DNA from: Vibrio algarum
GTDB taxonomy: Bacteria > Pseudomonadota > Gammaproteobacteria > Enterobacterales > Vibrionaceae
Direction of reading: 5' to 3'
NCBI RefSeq assembly: GCF_028204155.1
Contig: NZ_JAQLOI010000001.1
Coordinates: 248,001 to 312,000, forward strand
DNA length: 64,000 nt
A program made the position numbers and the translations under genes. Shown in pieces: positions 8,130-16,270 of the stretch. The notes below the pieces were generated by a model. It was given only the letters and a program-made list of their open reading frames with translations, searched no databases and had not been told where the DNA came from. Every line of letters starts with the position of its first letter. The stretch's first letter is position 1.

Positions 8130-8602
8130 TTATAGATAAGGGAAAAGGTAGTCTTCTTCAACCGAAACCGCAATCCATTTTTCTTCCCAGCTTTTCATAA
8201 GCCAGAATTGAGGTGTTTGGTAATAGGTCACTCTTTGCGGTTCTTCCTTGTCTACATACCAAATTTCTAGCGTATTAGCTTTTGGTAGCTGTTCTTTTAA
8301 TTGTGCGAATGTATTGTCATCCACTTCTGTACCTGCAAGCAGATGCCACCTTTGCACAAGTTCAAGGGGGAAATTGAGAGATCTTTATTGGCAACCCATG
8401 CAAGGTTATCTCTTTGAATAGACAAAGTGGAAAAGTGCATTTCTTTGATATCGGATTGAGGATCCATCACATAGGGATAAACACTTTGCTCTGGTTCCAT
8501 GAAGTTGTTCTTAATGATTGTCGGCAAGTTAAGTACCAACATAAAAGCGATAACAGCAAAAATAAGAACGTTGTTCCAGCCACGGCGGGACATTTTTTTC
8601 AT
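8130..8602 (-). pseudogene. Conserved small membrane-anchored protein beside mutM, frameshifted
   Basis: Two overlapping frames together make one protein of about 157 residues. The first part (from ATG 8602) has a basic start, M-K-K-M-S-R-R-G-W-N-N, and one transmembrane helix (about residues 10-28). The second part ends E-E-D-Y-L-F-P-Y-L. The frames meet at the G5 run 8366-8370; one more base there restores a continuous reading P-L-E-L-V-Q-R-W-H. Vibrio genomes carry a protein of this kind next to mutM (recalled, not searched); its function is not known to me. Whether the break is biological or a sequence error cannot be decided here. Confidence 0.6.
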
Positions 8603-8713
8603 GGAAGAATACCTAACAACACGATAAACAGTACGTATCAATAATTTAGCAACTAATGGCCTAAACTGCTAGGGGAAGCTTGAGCACTCGCTTTTTTAAC
8701 CTTTAAAAAACAA

Positions 8714-8740
8714 AAAACCCAGCTACAAGAGCTGGGTTTT
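8714..8740 (-). terminator. Intrinsic terminator of rpmB-rpmG
   Basis: Arms AAAACCCAGCT (8714-8724) and AGCTGGGTTTT (8730-8740) form an 11-bp stem with a 5-base loop, with a T-rich tail on the minus strand (A run 8712-8717). It is 20 bases past the rpmG stop. Confidence 0.9.
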
Positions 8741-8759
8741 TATTGAAACTGTCAATCAA

Positions 8760-8927
8760 TTACTTGATTTTTGCTTCTTTGTACATAACGTGCTTACGAA
8801 CAACTGGATCAAATTTCTTGATCTCAAATTTGCCCGGCATGTTACGTTTGTTTTTATCAGTGGTATAGAAGTGTCCTGTACCAGCTGAAGAAACAAGTTT
8901 AATCTTCTCACGAATGCCTTTAGCCAT
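8760..8927 (-). CDS. rpmG: 50S ribosomal protein L33
   Basis: A 55-codon gene for bL33, a small protein near the E site of the large ribosomal subunit. The translation begins M-A-K-G-I-R-E-K-I-K and ends V-M-Y-K-E-A-K-I-K. It lacks the CxxC pairs of zinc-binding L33, so it is the cysteine-free (C-minus) form that functions without zinc. It lies 13 bp downstream of rpmB, in one operon, and is followed by a strong terminator. Confidence 0.97.
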   Translation of the reverse strand: MAKGIREKIKLVSSAGTGHFYTTDKNKRNMPGKFEIKKFDPVVRKHVMYKEAKIK

Positions 8928-8940
8928 CGTTCAATTCCTC

Positions 8941-9177
8941 TTAAACGTTCTCGCCACGAGCACGGATATCAACAAGAACAGCATCAATGCCTTTCTTATC
9001 GATAATACGCATACCCTTAGCAGTTAGACGTAGTTTAACAAAGCGTTTTTCGCTCTCTACCCAGAAACGATGCGTTTGTAGGTTCGGCAGAAAACGACGC
9101 TTAGTAGCATTTCGTGCGTGTGAACGGTTATTACCCGTTACTGGACGCTTACCAGTTACTTGGCATACTCGGGACAT
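8941..9177 (-). CDS. rpmB: 50S ribosomal protein L28
   Basis: The 78-residue product is bL28, a structural protein of the large ribosomal subunit. It begins M-S-R-V-C-Q-V-T-G-K-R-P and carries the typical R-R-F-L-P-N-L and R-F-W-V-E-S segments. It is the first gene of the rpmB-rpmG operon. A near-consensus sigma-70 promoter with a GC-rich discriminator lies about 130 bp upstream, as expected for a growth-rate-controlled ribosomal operon. Confidence 0.97.
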   Translation of the reverse strand: MSRVCQVTGKRPVTGNNRSHARNATKRRFLPNLQTHRFWVESEKRFVKLRLTAKGMRIIDKKGIDAVLVDIRARGENV

Positions 9178-9654
9178 TTAAGTCTCTCCAAAATCGTTTC
9201 AGCTCGATATCAACCTTGGTGGCCGAACCTCTCTACATCTACTATTAAGTAAAGAATTGAGGTTAAAAACCGTTATGGAAATCCATACAAGGCTATCAAA
9301 GGTCGCGCATTATACTAACTTGAAGTACATTGCTCAAGACCTGAATAGATCCTTTTGCAGGATTTTGTGATCTTTTTTTGAGCAGAGCTGATTTGTGTTC
9401 AAAAAATAGTGCGCGAATCATAGCAGAAAAATTGAAAAAGATAAGTGTTTTTTTGCTTTTCCTAAAATAAGATTATGATTACGATTACAAAAGGCCGAAG
9501 CCTTATAAATTATCAAAAATTAATCACTCTTTCAGAATAAACGATTATCGAAACCCCATAAAATAGCGAATGCTAAAGACAAGCTATCCTGAATGTAGGT
9601 AAACTCGTTGAACAATGTGCAATAATCTCTAGTAAATGAAGAATGAGGCTAGTT
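9178..9654. other. Intergenic region between rpmB and gmhA
   Basis: About 480 bp separate the divergent genes. The left part holds the rpmB promoter and a leader of about 130 bases. The AT-rich right part (9400-9640) presumably holds the gmhA promoter, but no clear hexamer pair was found. No open frame with a ribosome-binding site was recognised. Confidence 0.5.
9309..9337 (-). promoter_or_regulatory. Sigma-70 promoter of rpmB-rpmG
   Basis: On the minus strand a -35 box TTGAGC (9332-9337) and a perfect -10 box TATAAT (9309-9314) are separated by exactly 17 bases. The bases after the -10 box are GCGCGACC, a GC-rich discriminator typical of promoters repressed by ppGpp. spoT is in this window. 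Confidence 0.75.
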
Positions 9655-10239
9655 ATGTATCAAGATTTAATAAAGAACGAGCTAAAAGAAGCGGCTGATG
9701 TTCTGAACACTTTTTTAAGTGATGAGAACAATATCAAGCAAATTGAAGCCGCGGCTAAAATGATAGCGGATTCATTTAAACAAGACGGAAAGGTTTTATC
9801 TTGTGGTAACGGTGGTTCTCACTGTGACGCTATGCATTTTGCGGAAGAGCTTACTGGCCGCTATAGAGAAAACCGACCAGGTTATGCAGGCATCGCCATA
9901 TCAGACCCAAGCCATTTATCATGCGTGAGTAACGATTTTGGTTACGACTTCGTGTTTTCTCGCTATGTAGAAGCGGTCGGGCGCAGTGGCGATGTGTTGT
10001 TTGGGTTATCTACCTCTGGAAACTCTGGAAATATCATCCGAGCTATCGAAGCTGCAAAATTGAAAGGGATGAAAACAATTGCGTTAACTGGCAAAGACGG
10101 CGGAAAGATGGCCGGTATCGCTGACATAGAAATTAGAGTTCCTCATTTCGGATATGCGGATCGTATTCAAGAGATCCATATTAAAATTATCCATATAGTC
10201 ATCCAGTTAATAGAAAAAGAGATGGAAGAACAAGGGTAA
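9655..10239 (+). CDS. gmhA: Sedoheptulose-7-phosphate isomerase GmhA
   Basis: GmhA (LpcA) converts sedoheptulose 7-phosphate to D-glycero-D-manno-heptose 7-phosphate, the first step of ADP-heptose synthesis for the LPS inner core. The 194-residue SIS-domain protein shows S-C-G-N-G-G-S-H-C-D-A-M-H-F, E-E-L-T-G-R-Y and the phosphate-binding S-T-S-G-N-S-G-N, with a conserved H-F-G-Y-A-D-R-I-Q-E-I-H near the C terminus. The ATG at 9655 is chosen over an in-frame start 12 bases earlier because GAGG lies 7 bases before it and the protein then begins M-Y-Q-D-L-I as in relatives. hldE, the next enzyme in the pathway, follows directly. Confidence 0.96.
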   Translation: MYQDLIKNELKEAADVLNTFLSDENNIKQIEAAAKMIADSFKQDGKVLSCGNGGSHCDAMHFAEELTGRYRENRPGYAGIAISDPSHLSCVSNDFGYDFVFSRYVEAVGRSGDVLFGLSTSGNSGNIIRAIEAAKLKGMKTIALTGKDGGKMAGIADIEIRVPHFGYADRIQEIHIKIIHIVIQLIEKEMEEQG

Positions 10240-10275
10240 ACATACTGCATTATAGTATACTGCCCCCAACGGTAT

Positions 10276-10307
10276 ATGGAGTTTGCGCTTAAGCTAAGCT
10301 CCATTTT
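10276..10307 (+). terminator. Possible terminator or attenuator between gmhA and hldE
   Basis: ATGGAG (10276-10281) pairs with CTCCAT (10299-10304), with an inner TTAAGCT/AGCTTAA-like stem possible, followed by four T bases. The tail is short, so partial read-through into hldE is likely. Confidence 0.4.
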
Positions 10308-10330
10308 AGTCTTAATATTTGGAAACTTGT

Positions 10331-11758
10331 ATGAAACCTATTTTGCCTGAATACAGTCAATCGAATGTTTTAGTTATCGGTGATGTTATGCTTGACCGGT
10401 ACTGGAATGGCCCAACAGGTCGTATCTCACCAGAAGCCCCTGTACCTGTTGTTAAAGTTGAAAACAACGAGGAACGTCCCGGTGGTGCAGCGAACGTTGC
10501 GATGAATATTGCTTCTCTAGGTGGCCACGTTCATATCATTGGTCTAACGGGCGATGATGAGCCAGCAAAAGTTCTCACTAATACGCTAAATGGCTTGAAG
10601 GTTCATTGTGACTTTGTCGCACTACCAGATTACCCAACCATTACCAAACTTCGAGTCATCAGTCGTGGACAGCAGTTAATTCGTCTAGATTTTGAAGATA
10701 AGTTTGCGAACATTGATCCTAAACTCGTATTGTCTCGCATGGAAAATGCGCTGCCAACGGCCAAGGCCGTCATATTGTCTGACTATGCGAAAGGCGCACT
10801 TGAGCACGCCCAACAGTTCATACAAAAGGCTCGAGCAGCCAACATTCCTGTATTTATTGATCCGAAAGGTGCCGATTTCGAACGCTATCGAGGGGCGACA
10901 TTATTAACGCCAAATATGGCTGAATTCGAATTGAAGGTTGGCAAAATAAATTCAGAAGAAGAACTTATCGAGAAAGGATTAGCCCTAATCGAAGAGTTTG
11001 ACTTCGAGGCGCTGCTTATTACACGTAGTGAACACGGTATGACGCTACTTCGTAAAGGCCTAGCGCCATTCCACCTTCCAACTCAAGCTCAAGAGGTATA
11101 TGACGTAACTGGTGCTGGCGATACGGTTATCTCTGTATTAGCAGCCTCTGTTGCTGCTGGTAAACCATTAGATCAAGCCTGTGCATTAGCAAACGCAGCA
11201 GCGGGTGTTGTGGTTGGTAAACTCGGCACATCAACGTTATCTGAGATTGAATTGGCCGAAGCCGTTCATGGTAGCCAAGATACCGACTTTGGTATTATCG
11301 GTGAAGATGCTCTTGTTAAAGCAGTAGAAAAGGCAAAGAGCAAAGGTGAAACTGTGGTTATGACCAATGGCTGTTTTGATATTTTACATGCTGGTCATGT
11401 TTCTTATCTAAACCAAGCGGCAAAACTCGGTGATCGTCTTATTGTCGCGGTTAACACTGATGAGTCTGTGCGCGGATTAAAAGGACCGGGTAGACCCGTC
11501 AACCCAACTAATCGTCGAATGGCCGTACTTGCGGGTCTAGGTGCTGTAGATTGGGTAGTTCCATTTAGTGAAGAAACACCACAGCGTTTGATCTCAGAAG
11601 TATTACCGTCCTTGCTCGTTAAAGGTGGTGATTACAAACCAGAAGAGATTGCTGGTGGAGAAGAAGTTATCGCTGCAGGCGGTGCGGTTCGTGTGCTTAA
11701 CTTTGAAGATGGTTGCTCAACAACGGAAATCATTGAAGCGATTAAATCGGGTATTTAA
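10331..11758 (+). CDS. hldE: Bifunctional heptose 7-phosphate kinase / heptose 1-phosphate adenylyltransferase HldE
   Basis: HldE catalyses two steps of ADP-heptose synthesis. Its N-terminal PfkB-type domain phosphorylates D-glycero-D-manno-heptose 7-phosphate at C1. Its C-terminal nucleotidyltransferase domain adds AMP. Visible are G-G-A-A-N-V-A-M-N (about residue 50), the kinase signature D-V-T-G-A-G-D-T (about residue 260) and N-G-C-F-D-I-L-H-A-G-H-V (about residue 350). The ATG at 10331 is preferred to an upstream in-frame TTG because the protein then starts M-K-P-I-L-P and GGAAA precedes it; this gives 475 residues, the usual length. It acts between GmhA and the heptosyltransferases encoded at the left of the window. 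Confidence 0.97.
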   Translation: MKPILPEYSQSNVLVIGDVMLDRYWNGPTGRISPEAPVPVVKVENNEERPGGAANVAMNIASLGGHVHIIGLTGDDEPAKVLTNTLNGLKVHCDFVALPDYPTITKLRVISRGQQLIRLDFEDKFANIDPKLVLSRMENALPTAKAVILSDYAKGALEHAQQFIQKARAANIPVFIDPKGADFERYRGATLLTPNMAEFELKVGKINSEEELIEKGLALIEEFDFEALLITRSEHGMTLLRKGLAPFHLPTQAQEVYDVTGAGDTVISVLAASVAAGKPLDQACALANAAAGVVVGKLGTSTLSEIELAEAVHGSQDTDFGIIGEDALVKAVEKAKSKGETVVMTNGCFDILHAGHVSYLNQAAKLGDRLIVAVNTDESVRGLKGPGRPVNPTNRRMAVLAGLGAVDWVVPFSEETPQRLISEVLPSLLVKGGDYKPEEIAGGEEVIAAGGAVRVLNFEDGCSTTEIIEAIKSGI

Positions 11759-11826
11759 TGCTACATATTATGTAGTTAAAGACCATTAAGCTGGGCATAC
11801 CTACGAATACCCGAGTTATGCCCACG

Positions 11827-11910
11827 AGTACTTTCGTCATCTCCACTAGCACTTTCGTCATCTCCGCTAGTACTTTCGTCATCTTCGCTTGTACTTTCGT
11901 CATCTCCACG
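11827..11910. repeat. Four tandem copies of a 21-bp repeat
   Basis: Units start at 11827, 11848, 11869 and 11890, each 21 bp and sharing CTTTCGTCATCT. They run straight into REP-like copy B and seem to be a local amplification of its edge. Read on the minus strand they encode an acidic D-D-E-S-T-S-G heptad repeat inside a 77-codon open frame, which I do not consider a real gene. Confidence 0.85.
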
Positions 11911-11955
11911 AAAGTGGAGATCTAAATCCACCCAGATTCCCGTCTTCACGGGAAT
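11902..11955. repeat. REP-like double hairpin, copy B
   Basis: Stem 1 is ATCTCCAC-GAAA-GTGGAGAT (11902-11921). Stem 2 is ATTCCCGT-CTTC-ACGGGAAT (11936-11955), followed by GACGAAGGGTGTGAGAATGA. It is the partner of the copy at 7112-7164: stem 1 is nearly identical, while stem 2 differs at two base pairs with both sides changed. It lies between the convergent ends of hldE and radC. Confidence 0.8.
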
Positions 11956-12017
11956 GACGAAGGGTGTGAGAATGACGAGGGAGGCACGTAAATTGCCAAG
12001 TGACAACAAACGAATAA

Positions 12018-12692
12018 TTACAATAACCCTCTTTCTGCAAACGACATCACTTCCCCATCCCCCACGATAAAATGATCTAACAAGCGAATATCGACTAGGG
12101 CAAGCGCATCAGAAATTCTATCCGTTATTCTTTTATCTGAAGAGCTTGGTTCTGCAACACCAGATGGGTGATTATGCGCAACAATGATAGAGGCCGCGTT
12201 ATGATAAAGCGCTCTCTTTACCACTTCTCTAGGATAAACATTCGCCGCATTGATGGTACCTTCAAACAAGACTTCATCCAGAATGACATGGTGCTGACTA
12301 TCGAGATAAAGAATCAAAAATGCCTCTCTATCTCTATCCCTCAAGCGGCTTGAAAGGTACAGCCTAGTATTGCTTGGGGCACTGAGAATGTCTCCTTTAC
12401 TTATTGTCTCTGCGAGATGTCTTTTTGCCATTTCTAGTACAGCCTGGAGTTGAGCAAATTTTGCCTCACCCAAGCCTTTGTGTCGACAAAACTCCTCTTT
12501 GCTACAGCTAAATAACTTTCTAAGTGATCCAAAATCTGAAATGAGAAAGTCGGAAAGCGCAACGACATTCATGCCTTTTATTCCTGTTCTAAGAAATATG
12601 GCAAGCAACTCGGCATCAGATAAAGATTGTGCTCCGCGCAAAAGCAGCTTTTCTCTTGGTTGGGATTCAAGTGGGAGTTTTTTGATTGTCAT
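12018..12692 (-). CDS. radC: RadC family protein (JAMM-domain)
   Basis: The 224-residue protein has an N-terminal helix-hairpin-helix-like region (about residues 20-90) and a C-terminal JAB/JAMM metal-dependent domain with the signature H-N-H-P-S-G-V-A-E-P-S-S-S-D. RadC was once linked to DNA repair; its true role is unsettled, and related domains are carried by mobile elements. Here the chromosomal radC stands in its usual place near rpmB and coaBC. It is convergent with hldE and follows the MCP gene on the same strand, separated by about 170 bp. Confidence 0.95.
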   Translation of the reverse strand: MTIKKLPLESQPREKLLLRGAQSLSDAELLAIFLRTGIKGMNVVALSDFLISDFGSLRKLFSCSKEEFCRHKGLGEAKFAQLQAVLEMAKRHLAETISKGDILSAPSNTRLYLSSRLRDRDREAFLILYLDSQHHVILDEVLFEGTINAANVYPREVVKRALYHNAASIIVAHNHPSGVAEPSSSDKRITDRISDALALVDIRLLDHFIVGDGEVMSFAERGLL

Positions 12693-12860
12693 AACATATC
12701 CTCTACAAAGACAAGATATGTATCAGATAAGAAGCAAGATAAAACGACATAACGATGGCTATGCGAGCCAAGTAAATGAATATAATACTGAAGGTAGTCG
12801 TGATGAGAAAAAATAGAAGCCTAAACTTTTATTTCTCTCACCACGTTATTTAACCAAGCT

Positions 12861-14534
12861 TCAAACCTTAAAGTTACCAACTAAGTCTTTTACTTGTTTA
12901 CCAGAAGCCGCTAATGCAGAGCTTATCTGTTCTGAACTTTGCAGCTCCTCACTGAGCTCAATAACGATTTGCTGAATAGCGACTAAGTTTTGGTTGATAT
13001 CTTCTGCAACCGCGCTTTGCTCTTCTGCCGCTGAAGCAGTCTGAATGCCCATATCATGTATGGTGCTTACGGCTTGCTGTATATCAGTGAGGCGCTCTTG
13101 TATTACCGAGGAGTCTTTTACCGTTTTTTCTCCTCGCTCTTGGCTTGCAGACATGGTTGTAACCGCTGTTTTCACTCCAGATTGAAGCGCTGTTAGCATC
13201 TCGTCAATCTCTTGCGTACTAGACTGGGTTCTGCTTGCTAGCGATCGAACTTCATCAGCTACAACGGCAAAACCTCGGCCATATTCCCCTGCCCTAGCAG
13301 CTTCAATTGCGGCATTTAATGCCAATAAGTTGGTTTGTTCCGCGATGCCGCCGATAACTTCAATAACGCTGTTAATCCGTTCGGTTTGCTCACTGAGAGA
13401 CTTAATTGCATCAGAGGTGATATTCACATCATTTACCAACTCAGTCAGGCTGTTCATCGCCTGTGATACCTCATTTTGTGCATCACTTATCTGAACATTT
13501 GCAGAAGTGATCGCATCGGCCGTTGAATTGGTATTGGTAGCAACTTCACGAGAGGTCGCTGCCATTTCAGTGACAGCAGTAACCACCTTTTCTGTTTCTT
13601 GGCTGTGATGATGAATGGTTTGTACCGACCGGCTCGATTGCTGGTCCAAATCTTTCGCTGCCTGCCGAACCGAAACCGAACTTGCTTGAACCTCTTTCAT
13701 CATTGGCTGAAGCTTATCCATAAACCGATTAAATGCTTGGCCTAACTCCGCAATTTCATCGTTGCCTTTGGTTTCAAGGCGAGCGGTTAAGTCACCATCA
13801 CCTTGTGAGATGTCATTTAGTTTTTCAAGCATCGTGTGCAGAGGTATCAGTGCCCGTCTAGTAATAAAACTAATCACCACAGAAGTAATGATCAAACCAA
13901 TAAAGGAGACAATCATGGCAAAAGTAGAGTCGCTAGAAAGCTGATTTTTTCTTTGTACTTTGTAGGCTTCTACCTGCAAATCCACTTCATCAACGTAAAC
14001 ACCTGTACCTAGTATCCAGTCCCATTTAGGTAGGTACTCGGCATAACCCAACTTCGGCGCTGTCGCATTAATTGATGGTTTATCCCATACAAAATTTAGA
14101 AAACCATCTCCACCTTTAGCGGCTTTGATAAGGTCATCGATAATAAGAACACCATTTTCATCTTTTAGTTTAGACAAATCTTTACCTTCTAAAGAAGGTT
14201 TAACCGCATGAAGCGTGTTGATGCCTTTTGAGTTATAAGCAAAGAAGTATCCATCGTCAGCGAAACGCATCGCTTTTAGTATCGCTTTTGCTGCTTCTTT
14301 GTTCTCACCATTTTTGTCTGATTCATACAGTGATTGAACCGCCGTTCGACCCATACGAAGATGGGCAATAAGTGTATTTTTATGCGTTGTAATCAGCTCA
14401 TTTCGATAGCTAGTCGCTTGGGATTCGAGATCTTTAATACCATTCCAGTAAAAAACGCCTGTTACTAATAGGGTTATTAAAACCAAAGGTATTATGGTGA
14501 TTAATGCTAATTTGCCCTGACTCTTCAGTGCCAT
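12861..14534 (-). CDS. Methyl-accepting chemotaxis protein with single Cache sensor
   Basis: A 557-residue chemoreceptor. It has a first transmembrane helix at about 10-30, a periplasmic single-Cache (sCache_2) domain at about 35-190 with D-D-G-Y-F-F-A-Y and W-D-W-I-L-G-T-G-V-Y-V-D-E, a second helix at about 205-225, a HAMP domain to about 280, and a long signalling coiled coil. The tip has the conserved E-Q-T-N-L-L-A-L-N-A-A-I-E-A-A-R-A-G. It should signal through CheW/CheA; sCache_2 domains often bind small carboxylates, but the ligand here is unknown. It lies between radC and coaBC, as I recall for Vibrio cholerae. Confidence 0.93.
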   Translation of the reverse strand: MALKSQGKLALITIIPLVLITLLVTGVFYWNGIKDLESQATSYRNELITTHKNTLIAHLRMGRTAVQSLYESDKNGENKEAAKAILKAMRFADDGYFFAYNSKGINTLHAVKPSLEGKDLSKLKDENGVLIIDDLIKAAKGGDGFLNFVWDKPSINATAPKLGYAEYLPKWDWILGTGVYVDEVDLQVEAYKVQRKNQLSSDSTFAMIVSFIGLIITSVVISFITRRALIPLHTMLEKLNDISQGDGDLTARLETKGNDEIAELGQAFNRFMDKLQPMMKEVQASSVSVRQAAKDLDQQSSRSVQTIHHHSQETEKVVTAVTEMAATSREVATNTNSTADAITSANVQISDAQNEVSQAMNSLTELVNDVNITSDAIKSLSEQTERINSVIEVIGGIAEQTNLLALNAAIEAARAGEYGRGFAVVADEVRSLASRTQSSTQEIDEMLTALQSGVKTAVTTMSASQERGEKTVKDSSVIQERLTDIQQAVSTIHDMGIQTASAAEEQSAVAEDINQNLVAIQQIVIELSEELQSSEQISSALAASGKQVKDLVGNFKV

Positions 14535-14774
14535 ACACGCTCTCCAAACATTACTATTTATTATAAATTGTTAACGGCAGAAATACGGTGTTCTTAACTT
14601 TGAACATAACTTCTTTGTGATTATTGTGCTGTCACCCCGTATTAACTTACATATTTAATTATCATTTGAAAGTTTAGCCGTACTTGGGCTAGAGCAATGT
14701 GACCTCTCTTGCATTTCTGTTTCATCGCTATACAGGTGATTTTTCATAATTTTGTGATATGGTTTGCTCATAAA

Positions 14775-15992
14775 ATGGAGAATCAACATGCAATCTTTAG
14801 CCGGAAAAAAATCCTTCTTGGAATCAGTGGTGGTATTGCCGCTTATAAATGTGCCGAACTAACCCGACGCCTGACCGAAAGAGGCGCACAAGTTCAAGTC
14901 GTAATGACCAACGCAGCAAAAGAGTTTATCACTCCGTTAACGATGCAAGCGGTATCCGGCAACCCGGTTTCTGACAGCTTATTAGACCCTGCAGCAGAAG
15001 CATCTATGGGACACATTGAACTAGGCAAGTGGGCAGATATTGTCTTACTCGCACCTGCAACCGCAGATCTAATTGCCCGAATTACTGCTGGTATGGGTAA
15101 TGACCTATTATCCACGGTCATATTAGCGACAAACGCACCAGTTGCCGTCGCTCCCGCGATGAACCAACAGATGTATACCAATGTGGCGACTCAAGAAAAT
15201 ATAGCGACATTAAAAAAGCGAGGCTTTCACATTTGGGGCCCAGCTGCCGGTGAGCAAGCGTGCGGTGACGTGGGGTACGGACGCATGCTAGAACCTATGC
15301 AACTAGTGGAGAAGTGTGAGATATTCTTTAAGCCAGAAGCCTTATTAAAAGGTAAGTCGGTATTGATAACCGCAGGCCCAACAAGAGAAGCCATCGACCC
15401 TGTGCGCTTTATTTCTAACCACAGCTCAGGGAAAATGGGTTATGCACTCGCTCAAGCCGCATCTAAGCTCGGTGCCGATGTAACCTTAATTAGTGGCCCT
15501 GTTGCACTAAGCACGCCTGAAAATGTAAATAGAATTAATGTAGAAAGTGCTCAAGACATGCACGCCGCCGTTATGGATAATGCCACTACTAACGATATCT
15601 TCATTGCATGTGCAGCCGTAGCCGATTACCGCCCAGATGTCGTTTCAGACCAAAAAATCAAAAAGACCGATGACTCAGATGAGATGTCTATCTGTATGAT
15701 TAAAAACCCAGATATCGTTGCTAGTGTAGCGAAACTCGAAACCAATAGACCTTATACTGTTGGCTTTGCGGCCGAAACGCAAAACGTTGAACAATATGCT
15801 AGGGGTAAACTAAACAAGAAAAATTTAGACCTTATTTGTGCCAATGATGTTTCTGTTGAAGGACAAGGATTTAATTCCAACAATAACGCTTTGACTCTTT
15901 ACTGGAAACATGGAGAAAAGTCTCTACCACTAGAATCTAAAGAAGCACTTTCTTTACAAATAATGGAAAAAATAACGGAGCTTATGGGATAA
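14775..15992 (+). CDS. coaBC: Bifunctional phosphopantothenoylcysteine decarboxylase / phosphopantothenate-cysteine ligase CoaBC
   Basis: CoaBC (Dfp) makes 4'-phosphopantetheine from 4'-phosphopantothenate and cysteine. The N-terminal CoaC flavoprotein half has G-I-S-G-G-I-A-A-Y-K, P-A-M-N-Q-Q-M-Y and the catalytic-cysteine region G-E-Q-A-C-G-D-V-G. The CoaB half begins I-T-A-G-P-T-R-E and has S-S-G-K-M-G. The open frame can start at ATG 14775, but the conserved start is very probably ATG 14788, preceded by GGAG and reading M-Q-S-L-A-G-K-K. That start is out of frame unless one A is added to the A7 run 14805-14811. The gene is essential, so I suspect a missing base in the sequence rather than a real break. 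Confidence 0.9.
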   Translation: MENQHAIFSRKKILLGISGGIAAYKCAELTRRLTERGAQVQVVMTNAAKEFITPLTMQAVSGNPVSDSLLDPAAEASMGHIELGKWADIVLLAPATADLIARITAGMGNDLLSTVILATNAPVAVAPAMNQQMYTNVATQENIATLKKRGFHIWGPAAGEQACGDVGYGRMLEPMQLVEKCEIFFKPEALLKGKSVLITAGPTREAIDPVRFISNHSSGKMGYALAQAASKLGADVTLISGPVALSTPENVNRINVESAQDMHAAVMDNATTNDIFIACAAVADYRPDVVSDQKIKKTDDSDEMSICMIKNPDIVASVAKLETNRPYTVGFAAETQNVEQYARGKLNKKNLDLICANDVSVEGQGFNSNNNALTLYWKHGEKSLPLESKEALSLQIMEKITELMG

Positions 15993-16094
15993 AGCAGACA
16001 AAAATTAATCTTGTGTCTGAATTTGCTTCACCATCGTAATTCTAGGGTGGATTTGGTCGAATAAGTAAGCAATAATCGGTAAGAAATCTATAGT

Positions 16095-16123
16095 AAGCAC
16101 CAACTTCATTCATAGTGGTGCTT
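16095..16123 (+). terminator. Hairpin downstream of coaBC, possible terminator
   Basis: AAGCACCA (16095-16102) and TGGTGCTT (16116-16123) form an 8-bp stem with a 13-base loop, followed by CAAAAAG rather than a T run. It is the clearest structure in the 278-bp gap between coaBC and slmA; a weaker CAGACA/TGTCTG pair precedes it at about 15995-16020. Confidence 0.3.
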
Positions 16124-16270
16124 CAAAAAGTCTATTCAACTTAAGGCTACAACTGTAAAAGCCGTTCAACAAATGGATTTTCAGAATTGTTAGTTTGTAG
16201 CCACCTTATTTACGGTAAGAAGATAAAAATACTCAACCAGTAATTAAGGATATGCAAAGGAATCGGAAAC

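Noticed and set aside
9398..9640. Possible small gene or RNA in the AT-rich region before gmhA
   Set aside because: No start with a ribosome-binding site, no hairpin with a T run, and no recognisable RNA family.
11776..12009. A 77-codon minus-strand open frame with an acidic D-D-E-S-T-S-G heptad repeat
   Set aside because: It is made of the 21-bp tandem repeat and the REP-like hairpins; there is no ribosome-binding site and composition follows the repeat, so it is more likely a by-product than a gene.
14709..14787. Extended N terminus of CoaBC from an ATG at 14709
   Set aside because: The extra residues are unlike the family, and the Shine-Dalgarno supports a start at 14788.
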